64,000 nucleotides of DNA from Streptomyces sp. NBC_01689. GTDB taxonomy: Bacteria > Actinomycetota > Actinomycetes > Streptomycetales > Streptomycetaceae. The notes below the pieces were generated by a model. That model saw nothing but the letters and a program-made list of their open reading frames with translations, was not told where the DNA came from and made no database searches. The position numbers were made by a program, and so were the translations under genes. Shown here one piece after another: positions 56,366-64,000 of this stretch (its first letter is position 1; the number at the start of each line of letters is the position of its first letter). The DNA is taken from assembly GCF_036250675.1 (NCBI RefSeq), contig NZ_CP109592.1, positions 3,348,001 through 3,412,000 on the forward strand. The letters are read 5' to 3'.

Positions 56366-56394
56366 AACCTGGTCCAGACCAATCCTGTTGTCAA
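56366..56394 (-). promoter_or_regulatory. Chitinase promoter with DasR-type operator in the spacer
   Basis: On the minus strand TTGACA (56394-56389), 17-nt spacer, CAGGTT (56371-56366). The palindrome TGGTCCAGACCA (56370-56381) lies between -35 and -10 and matches the DasR core TGGTCTAGACCA at 11 of 12 bases. A related half GGTCTTGACAA overlaps the -35, giving the pair of direct repeats known from Streptomyces chitinase promoters. A leader of ~40 nt precedes the GTG at 56320. Confidence 0.72.
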
Positions 56395-56446
56395 GACCTC
56401 TGCCGATCGGCGTTCCGGTGGGCGGCCGGGTCCGTCCCCGTCCCGG

Positions 56447-56899
56447 CTATCGGTCCTCACCCCTGGCGAGTCCCGCCGCCGCCTCGTGCATGGCCAGCTC
56501 CAGCAACGCCGGATCGGTGAGCGTCCCGGTGCCGTCCGGCGGGACCAGCCAGCGGACCCCGCCGGTCAGCCGTCCCGGGTACGGGACGACGATCCAGGTG
56601 CCGCGTCCGGCCGTACGCACCCCCGTCCCCAGCCAGCGCGCCGCGGTGCCCGGGGGCACGAAGAAGCCCATCCGGGAGTCGCCGAAGTCGACGAGCACCG
56701 GACCCGGCTGGTCGATCACCCGGGTGAGCACGTCGAGCGTGGGATAGCCGAGCCGGCCCGGCAGGATCAGCACGTCCCAGAGCCGCCCGGCCGGCAGCAG
56801 CGCGACCCCCGCCGGATTGCGCTCCCATTCCCAGCGGCAGCCCTCCGGGTCCGGCGCCACGGATGCCAGCCACTCGACCGCCGTCTTGGCCCCTGTCAT
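56447..56899 (-). CDS. Conserved hypothetical protein, 150 residues
   Basis: From ATG 56899 with GGGAGG just upstream (an in-frame ATG at 56971 lacks a site). A compact alpha/beta domain with no signal peptide or membrane helix; notable segments are VEWLASVAPDPEGCRWEW, ILPGRLGYPTLDVL, DFGDSRMGFFVPPGTAARW and the VRWLVPPDG motif near the end. The pattern is somewhat like the small primase-polymerase-like proteins of actinobacteria, but the acidic catalytic residues are not evident, so I do not assign it. It lies between the amine oxidase and the chitinase. Confidence 0.75.
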   Translation of the reverse strand: MTGAKTAVEWLASVAPDPEGCRWEWERNPAGVALLPAGRLWDVLILPGRLGYPTLDVLTRVIDQPGPVLVDFGDSRMGFFVPPGTAARWLGTGVRTAGRGTWIVVPYPGRLTGGVRWLVPPDGTGTLTDPALLELAMHEAAAGLARGEDR

Positions 56900-57082
56900 G
56901 GCGGTACCTCCCTCTCTCCTCGCGTCGACGCTGTTCGCGTCAGGGGGGAGAGGGAGGTTCGGGCCGGGCATTACGCGGGTTCGGCCACTCCGTGGGGGTG
57001 AACCGGATCACAGTGGGTGAGCTGGGCGCACGCCTGTGGATCAACGGTGCGCCGAAGCGCCCCGCCGCTCACCGGCCCGGCC

Positions 57083-58501
57083 TCAGCTGTCGAAGCCCAG
57101 ACCCAGCCGGTCCATGGTCCGCAGCCACAGGTTGCGCCGCCCGCCGTGCGCGTCCGCCCGCGCCAGCGACCACTTGGTGAGCGCGATGCCGGTCCAGGCG
57201 AACGGCTCGGGCGGGAACGGCAGCGGCTTCCTGCGGACCATCTCCAGCTCGGTGCGTTCCGTGCGCTCCCCCGCCAGCAGGTCGAGCATCACCTCGGCGC
57301 CGAACCGGGTCGCGCCCACCCCGAGCCCCGTGTACCCGGCCGCGTAGGCGACCCGGCCGCGGTGCGCGGTGCCGAAGAAGGCCGAGAAGCGCGAGCAGGT
57401 GTCGATCGCGCCGCCCCAGGCGTGGGTGAAGCGGACGCCCTCCAACTGCGGGAAGCAGGTGAAGAAATGCCCGGCGAGCTTCGCGTAGGTCTCCGGGCGG
57501 TCGTCGTACTCGGCGCGCACCCGGCCGCCGTACGGATAGATCGCGTCGTAGCCGCCCCACAGGATCCGGTTGTCGGACGAGAGCCGGAAGTAGTGGAACT
57601 GGTTGGCCGAGTCCCCCAGCCCCTGGCGGTTCTTCCAGCCGACGGAGGCCAGTTGGGCGTCGGTCAGCGGCTCGGTCATCAGCGCGTAGTCGTAGACCGG
57701 GACGGTGTACGACCGCACCCGCCTGACCAGGTTCGGGAAGATGTTGGTGGCGAGGGCCACCCGGCGGGCGCGGACCGAACCGTAGGGGGTGCGTACGGCC
57801 ATGCCGGCGCCGTGCGCCGTCAGACCGAGCGCGGGGGTGTGCTCGTACACCCGCACCCCGAGCCGCAGACAGGCGCGCTTCAGGCCCCAGGCGAGCTTCG
57901 CGGGGTGCAGCATGGCGACGCCGCGGCGGTCGTACAGACCCGCGAGGAAGGTCGGCGAGTCCACCTGTTCCCGGACCGCGGTGGCGTCCAGGAACTCCAC
58001 GCCGTCGGTGAGTCCCCGGCCGTGCAGTTCCTCGTACCAGGCGCGGAGTTCCTCGGCCTGGTGCGGCTCGGTGGCGACGTCGATCTCGCCGGTGCGCTCG
58101 AAGTCGCAGTCGAGGCCGTAGCGGGTGACGGCCTCCTCGATGGCGTCGAGATTGCGGGCGCCCAGTTCCTCCAGTTTCCCGATCTCGTCCGGCCAGCGGG
58201 TGAGTCCGTTGGCCAGGCCGTGGGTCAGCGACGCGGCGCAGAATCCGCCGTTGCGGCCGGAGGCGGCCCAGCCCACCTCGCGGCCCTCCAGGAGCACCAC
58301 CTCGCGCCCCGGGTCGCGTTCCTTGGCAAGCAGCGCGGTCCACAGCCCGCTGTAGCCGCCGCCGACGACGAGCAGGTCGCAGGTCTCGGCACCGGTGAGG
58401 GCGGCCTCGGGACGGGGCCTGCCGGGGTCGTCGAGCCAGTACGGGACCGGCTGCGCCTCGGAAAGGGATGTGGTCCAGCGGGTCATGGCGCTCGGGGCCA
58501 T
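57083..58501 (-). CDS. FAD-dependent amine oxidase of the polyamine operon (gamma-glutamylputrescine oxidase-like)
   Basis: 472 residues from ATG 58501 (GGAG 8 nt upstream). The DAO/PuuB fold shows dinucleotide motif LLVVGGGYSGLWTALL (~43-58), GWAASGRNGGFC (covalent-FAD-type region) and the C-terminal AAGYTGLGVGATRFGAE. It probably oxidises the amino group of (gamma-glutamyl)putrescine or another polyamine to the aldehyde with H2O2. It is last in the operon, 29 bp after the permease; the product would go to the aldehyde dehydrogenase at the other end. Confidence 0.88.
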   Translation of the reverse strand: MAPSAMTRWTTSLSEAQPVPYWLDDPGRPRPEAALTGAETCDLLVVGGGYSGLWTALLAKERDPGREVVLLEGREVGWAASGRNGGFCAASLTHGLANGLTRWPDEIGKLEELGARNLDAIEEAVTRYGLDCDFERTGEIDVATEPHQAEELRAWYEELHGRGLTDGVEFLDATAVREQVDSPTFLAGLYDRRGVAMLHPAKLAWGLKRACLRLGVRVYEHTPALGLTAHGAGMAVRTPYGSVRARRVALATNIFPNLVRRVRSYTVPVYDYALMTEPLTDAQLASVGWKNRQGLGDSANQFHYFRLSSDNRILWGGYDAIYPYGGRVRAEYDDRPETYAKLAGHFFTCFPQLEGVRFTHAWGGAIDTCSRFSAFFGTAHRGRVAYAAGYTGLGVGATRFGAEVMLDLLAGERTERTELEMVRRKPLPFPPEPFAWTGIALTKWSLARADAHGGRRNLWLRTMDRLGLGFDS

Positions 58502-58530
58502 GATTTCAACTCCCTACGGATTGCTTGCGC

Positions 58531-59331
58531 TTATGCCTTCTGCCTGTTGCGGCGATTGCCTATGACCATTCCGACCAGGACGAACAGTACGGCGACGATG
58601 AACATGGCCGTACCGATGACGTTGATCTGAACGGGTGTTCCGCGCTGGGCCGAACCCCAGACGAACATGGGGAAGGTGACGGTCGAGCCCGCGTTGAAAT
58701 TGGTGATGATGAAGTCGTCGAAGGAGAGCGCGAAGGCGAGCAGCGCGCCCGCGGCGATGCCGGGGGCGGCGATCGGCAGGGTGACCCGCAGGAAGGTCTG
58801 CGCCGGCCCCGCGTACAGGTCCTGGGCGGCCTGCTCCAGGCGCGGGTCCATCGACATCACGCGCGCCTTGACGGCCGTCACGACGAAGCTGAGGCAGAAC
58901 ATGATGTGGGCGATCAGGATCGTCCAGAAGCCCAGCTGGGCGCCCAGGTTGAGGAAGAGCGTCAGCAGCGAGGCGGCCATCACGACCTCGGGCATCGCCA
59001 TCGGCAGGAAGATCAGCGAGTTCACCGCGCCGCGCGCCCGGAACCGGTAGCGGACCAGCGCGAAGGCGATCATCGTGCCGAGGACGGTGGCCCCGAGGGT
59101 CGCCCAGACGGCGATCTGGAGGCTGAGGGAGAGCGAGCCGCACATGTCGGCGACCCCGCACGGATCGCGCCAGGCGTCCGTGGAGAACTGCTGCCACTCG
59201 TAATTGAAGCGCCCCTTCGGTTTGTTGAAGGAGAACACCGTGACGACGACGTTCGGCAGCAGCAGATATCCGAGGGTGACCAGTCCCGCGATGACGACGA
59301 GATTCCTCTTGAACCAGCGTACGAAAGCCAT
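58531..59331 (-). CDS. potC: Polyamine ABC transporter permease, PotC type
   Basis: 266 residues. Six transmembrane helices and the EAA loop (DPRLEQAAQDLYAGPAQTF) of the spermidine/putrescine family. ATG directly abuts the stop of the upstream permease. With PotB it forms the channel. Confidence 0.92.
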   Translation of the reverse strand: MAFVRWFKRNLVVIAGLVTLGYLLLPNVVVTVFSFNKPKGRFNYEWQQFSTDAWRDPCGVADMCGSLSLSLQIAVWATLGATVLGTMIAFALVRYRFRARGAVNSLIFLPMAMPEVVMAASLLTLFLNLGAQLGFWTILIAHIMFCLSFVVTAVKARVMSMDPRLEQAAQDLYAGPAQTFLRVTLPIAAPGIAAGALLAFALSFDDFIITNFNAGSTVTFPMFVWGSAQRGTPVQINVIGTAMFIVAVLFVLVGMVIGNRRNRQKA

Positions 59332-60254
59332 TTAGACCAGATCCTCCGTCCCGGACCTGCGGATGTAGAGCGTGACCATGATGAGGATCGCGGCCATGAG
59401 GATGAAGGAGAGCGCGGCCGCCGTCGGGTAGTCGAGGATCCGCAGGAACTGCGTCTGGATGACGTTGCCGACCATGCGGGTGTCCGTGGAGCCGAGCAGG
59501 TCCGCGTTGACGTAGTCGCCGCTCGCCGGGATGAAGGTGAGCAGGGTGCCGGAGACGACGCCGGGCATCGACAGCGGGAAGGTGACCTTGCGGAAGGTGG
59601 TGAAGGGCTTCGCGTACAGGTCGCCCGCCGCCTCGTGCAGCCGTCCGTCGATGCGCTCCAGCGAGGTGTAGAGCGGCAGGATCATGAACGGCAGGAAGTT
59701 GTACGTCAGGCCGCAGACCACCGCGAGCGGGGTGGCCAGCACCCGGTCGCCCGCGGTGAACCCCAGCCAGTTGGTGACGTCCAGGACGTGCAGGGTGTTG
59801 AGGGCGCCGACGACCGGCCCGCCGTCCGCGAGGATGGTCTTCCAGGCCAGCGTGCGGATCAGGAAGCTGGTGAAGAACGGCGCGATGACCAGCACCAGCA
59901 CCACGTTGCGCCACCGGCCGGCCCGGAAGGCGATCAGATACGCCAGCGGGTAGCCGAGCAGCAGGCACAGGACGGTGGCGGCGCCGGCGTAGGCCACCGA
60001 GCGCAGGAACTGCGGCCAGTAGTCGGACAGCGCGTTCCAGTACGTCTGGAAGTGCCAGGTGACCTTGAAGCCCTCCTCCAGGGAGCCCGTCTGCACGGAG
60101 GTGGAGGCCTGGTAGACCATCGGCAGCGCGAAGAAGACCAGCAGCCACAGGATGCCGGGCAGGAGCAGCCAGTACGGGACGAGACGGCCGCGCCTGCGGG
60201 GCGGCTTGCTGTCCGGTTCGGGCGCGCGGGGCGGCGCCTCGGTGACGGTGGCCA

Positions 60255-60255
<1 letters not shown>
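59332..60255 (-). CDS. potB: Polyamine ABC transporter permease, PotB type
   Basis: 307 residues: an Arg/Pro-rich cytoplasmic start (~1-28), six transmembrane helices and EAA loop (DGRLHEAAGDLYAKPFTTF). Its ATG shares a base with the potA stop (TGATG). Forms a heterodimer with the PotC-type permease. Confidence 0.92.
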
Positions 60256-61412
<1,157 letters not shown>

Positions 61413-61417
61413 CGTCG

Positions 61418-62665
61418 TCACGCCCCTGTGAGCTTTGCGAACTTCTGCTGGTAGGCCGTCTCTTCCTTCGAGCTCAGTGAGCGGAAGGCGTGGGACTTGG
61501 CCGCCATGGCCTTGTCGGGAAGGATCAGCGGGTTGCTCGCCGCCGACTTGTCGATCTTGGCGAGGTAGGGCTTCACGTCCGCGACCGGGCTGACGTAGTT
61601 GACGTAGGCGGCGAGTTCGGCGGCCGCCTCGGGCTCGTAGTAGTAGTCGATGAGCCGCTCGGCGTTCGTCTTGTGACGCGCCTTGTTCGGGATCAGCATG
61701 TTGTCGGTCGACGTCATGTAGCCGGCGTCGGGGATGACATAGCCGACGTCCGGGTTGTCCGCCTGGAGCTGGACGATGTCGCCGCCCCAGGCGACGCACG
61801 CGGCGAAGTCGCCCTTGGTGAGGTCCGAGGTGTAGTCGTTGCCCGTGAAGCGGCGGATCTGGCCCTGGTCGACGGCCTTCTGGAGGCGGGCGATGACCGC
61901 GTCGTAGTCGTCGTCCGTGAACTTCGCCGGGTCCTTGCCCATGTCGAGCATGGTCATGCCGACGCTGTCGCGCATCTCGGTCAGGAAGCCGACCCGGCCC
62001 TTGAGCTTGGGGTTGTCGAGCAGGTCGGAGACCGACTTCACCTCGATGCCGTCGAGCGCCTTCTTGTTGTAGGCGATGACGGTCGAGATGCCCTGCCACA
62101 CGTACGAGTAGGCCCGGCCCGGGTCCCAGTCGGGGCTGCGGAACTGGTCCGAGAGGTTGGCGTAGGCGTGCGGCAGGTTGGACGCGTCCAGCTTCTGGAC
62201 GTAGCCCAGGCGGATCATGCGGGCGGCGAGCCAGTCGGTGAGCACGACGAGGTCCCGGCCGGTGGCCTGGCCCGCGGCGAGCTGCGGCTGGATCTTGCCG
62301 AAGAACTCGTCGTTGTCGTTGATGTCCTCGGTGTACTTCACCTGGATTCCGGTCCGTTTGGTGAAGGCTTCGAGCGTGGGCCGGTGTTTGCCGCTGTCGT
62401 CCGTGTCGATGTACTCGGGCCAGTTGGAGAAGTCGACGACCTTCTCCTTCGCCGAGTGGTCGTCGGCGGACACTCCGCCCTGTGTCTTGCCGGCCGCGGG
62501 GATCCCGCAGGCGCTCAGCGCCCCGAGTCCCCCCACGGCGAGCGCGCCGCCCGCGGAGGCGCGCAGCAGGGAGCGGCGGGTCATGGCGGCCCGTCCGTTG
62601 CGGAAGCTGCGCCGCACGGCGGCCGCTTCGGCCGGTGTCAGGCGGTCGGGCTCGAACTGCTTCAT
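61418..62665 (-). CDS. potD: Polyamine-binding lipoprotein, PotD type (Tat-exported)
   Basis: 415 residues from ATG 62665. The signal region is long: a ~27-residue cytoplasmic start precedes MTRRSLLRASAGG, a twin-arginine motif, then LSAC lipobox (~50-53). The mature protein is a family 1 solute-binding protein with YNKKALDGI and the WGGDIVQLQADN region. It delivers putrescine/spermidine to the PotABC transporter. It follows the aldehyde dehydrogenase by 53 bp. Confidence 0.92.
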   Translation of the reverse strand: MKQFEPDRLTPAEAAAVRRSFRNGRAAMTRRSLLRASAGGALAVGGLGALSACGIPAAGKTQGGVSADDHSAKEKVVDFSNWPEYIDTDDSGKHRPTLEAFTKRTGIQVKYTEDINDNDEFFGKIQPQLAAGQATGRDLVVLTDWLAARMIRLGYVQKLDASNLPHAYANLSDQFRSPDWDPGRAYSYVWQGISTVIAYNKKALDGIEVKSVSDLLDNPKLKGRVGFLTEMRDSVGMTMLDMGKDPAKFTDDDYDAVIARLQKAVDQGQIRRFTGNDYTSDLTKGDFAACVAWGGDIVQLQADNPDVGYVIPDAGYMTSTDNMLIPNKARHKTNAERLIDYYYEPEAAAELAAYVNYVSPVADVKPYLAKIDKSAASNPLILPDKAMAAKSHAFRSLSSKEETAYQQKFAKLTGA

Positions 62666-62718
62666 GCGCGTGCTGCCCTTTCGGGAGGTCTCGGCCACGG
62701 GTGGGGCGGACCGTTCTG

Positions 62719-64000
62719 CTAGCGGTCCCCGAAGATCGTGCGGTGCCAGTCCTTCCTGGCCACCGCGGTGTTGTCGAACATGACGTGCTTGATCTGGGTG
62801 TACTCCTCGAACGAGTACGCCGACATGTCTTTGCCGAAGCCGGACGCCTTGTAGCCCCCGTGCGGCATCTCGCTGATGATCGGGATGTGGTCGTTGACCC
62901 AGACACAGCCCGCCTTGATCTCGCGGGTCGCGCGGCCCGCCCGGTACACGTCCCGGGTCCACGCGGAGGCGGCGAGACCGTACGGGGTGTCGTTGGCGAG
63001 CCGGATCCCCTCGTCGTCGCCGTCGAAGGGGAGCACCACCAGGACGGGACCGAAGATCTCGGCCTGCACGATCTCGCTGTCCTGAGGAGCGTCCGCGACG
63101 AGGGTGGGCCGGTAGTACGCGCCGGCCTTGAGCTCCTGCGGGATCTCTCCGCCGGTGACCACGCGTGCGTAGCCGCGGGCCCGCTCCACGAAGCCGGCCA
63201 CCCGGTCGCGCTGCGCGTACGAGATCAGCGGGCCGAGGTCGGTGCCGGGCTCGAACGGGTCGCCGAGACGGACGCCCGCCATGAGGTCGGCGGTCCTGCG
63301 GACGAACTCCTCGTAGAGGGGCCGTTGCACGTACGCGCGGGTGGCGGCCGTGCAGTCCTGCCCGGTGTTGATGAGCGACCCGGCGACGGCGCCGTGCACG
63401 GCCGCCTCCAGGTCCGCGTCGTCGAAGACCACGAAGGGGGCCTTGCCGCCCAGTTCGAGGTGGAGCCGCTTGACGGTCGCGGTGGCGATCTCGGCGACCC
63501 GCCTGCCGACGGCGGTGGACCCGGTGAAGGAGGTCATGGCGACGTCGGGGTGGCCGACGAGGTGTTCCCCCGCGTCCCGGCCGGCTCCCGTGACGATGTT
63601 GATCACGCCGTCCGGGATCCCCGCCACGGTGGCCGCCTCGGCGAACAGCAGCGAGGTCAGCGGGGTGAGTTCGGCCGGCTTGAGGACGATCGTGTTGCCC
63701 GCGGCGACGGCCGGGAGGATCTTCCAGGCGGCCATCTGGAGAGGGTAGTTCCAGGGCGCGATGGAGCCGACGACGCCGATGGGTTCACGGCGTACGTAGG
63801 AGGTGTGGTCACCGGAGTACTCGCCCGCCGACTGCCCCTGGAGATGCCGGGCCGCGCCCGCGAAGAACGCGGTGTTGTCGATGGTCCCGGGGACGTCGAA
63901 CTCCCGGGTGAGTTTCAGCGGCTTGCCGCACTGGAGGGACTCGGCCCGGGCGAACTCCTCGGCGCGGTCGGCCAGTACGGCGGCGAAGCGGTGCAGGGCG
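62719..64000 (-). CDS. Aminobutyraldehyde-type dehydrogenase, 5' end beyond window
   Basis: The frame enters from the right edge; about 426 codons are visible. The Rossmann core with FTGSTAVGRRVAEI, Glu in LELGGKAP and catalytic Cys in NTGQDCTAATR are present, as well as GGYKASGFGKDMS at the end. It resembles gamma-aminobutyraldehyde/betaine-aldehyde dehydrogenases. First visible gene of the polyamine operon, so oxidation of 4-aminobutanal to GABA is likely. The start codon and promoter lie outside the window. Confidence 0.88.
   Translation of the reverse strand, partial: ALHRFAAVLADRAEEFARAESLQCGKPLKLTREFDVPGTIDNTAFFAGAARHLQGQSAGEYSGDHTSYVRREPIGVVGSIAPWNYPLQMAAWKILPAVAAGNTIVLKPAELTPLTSLLFAEAATVAGIPDGVINIVTGAGRDAGEHLVGHPDVAMTSFTGSTAVGRRVAEIATATVKRLHLELGGKAPFVVFDDADLEAAVHGAVAGSLINTGQDCTAATRAYVQRPLYEEFVRRTADLMAGVRLGDPFEPGTDLGPLISYAQRDRVAGFVERARGYARVVTGGEIPQELKAGAYYRPTLVADAPQDSEIVQAEIFGPVLVVLPFDGDDEGIRLANDTPYGLAASAWTRDVYRAGRATREIKAGCVWVNDHIPIISEMPHGGYKASGFGKDMSAYSFEEYTQIKHVMFDNTAVARKDWHRTIFGDR

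Overview
The window is about 72% GC. It has long open frames on both strands, GTG starts, Tat-type lipoproteins, a type VII (ESX) locus, a DasR-like operator on a chitinase and conserved actinobacterial gene order (proS, rimP-nusA-rnpM-infB, ylxP-rbfA-truB, ribF; dxr-rip-ispG). Together these point to a Streptomyces chromosome, core rather than arm. I see no insertion sequences, phage genes, CRISPR arrays, tRNA or rRNA.

Layout. 1-11161: one flank of a type VII secretion locus. On the minus strand are eccB, the mycosin protease mycP, a small helical ESX-like protein and a larger WXG/YxxxE protein that runs off the left edge. On the plus strand are eccE, a linked protein of unknown function and a 1209-residue proline-rich EspI-like ParA ATPase. 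11490-17474: a five-gene oligopeptide-type ABC importer. 17789-30201: a minus-strand block of translation and RNA-maturation genes (rimP, nusA, rnpM/ylxR, infB, ylxP, rbfA, truB, ribF), interrupted by a 1298-residue degenerate-protease/STAND NTPase. 30399-32555: a Tat lipoprotein, a ferritin-like protein and a kinase-fold protein lacking its catalytic residues. 32682-40223: proS, two acetyltransferases and the MEP-pathway genes ispG and dxr with a site-2 protease between them. A 91/92-bp tandem repeat lies just before ispG. 40414-51676: a secreted lamin-tail protein, a VLCAD-like acyl-CoA dehydrogenase, a LacI-family regulator with twin operators, small membrane proteins, an aldehyde dehydrogenase, a PucR regulator and an orphan coupling-protein-like ATPase. 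52153-64000: gabT, a PAP2 phosphatase overlapping a GH18 chitinase tail to tail, a small unknown protein, and a polyamine uptake/oxidation operon (aldehyde dehydrogenase, potD, potA, potB, potC, FAD amine oxidase).

How it fits together. The right-hand third encodes a plausible complete route from exogenous polyamine to succinate: PotABCD-type import, FAD-dependent oxidation, aminobutyraldehyde oxidation, GABA transamination (gabT) and oxidation of succinate semialdehyde by the dehydrogenase at 45922-47367, which sits next to the PucR regulator. The chitinase promoter carries a DasR-type palindrome. A closely related palindrome lies upstream of the oligopeptide-type importer, suggesting a shared N-acetylglucosamine-linked control.

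The most unusual items are the pseudo-protease/STAND protein embedded in a housekeeping operon region, the kinase-like protein with an eroded active site, the repeat-rich EspI-like ATPase, the orphan VirD4-like ATPase and a peptide-binding protein held by a C-terminal membrane anchor. Several gene ends are marked by perfect 11-17 bp inverted repeats without a U tract.
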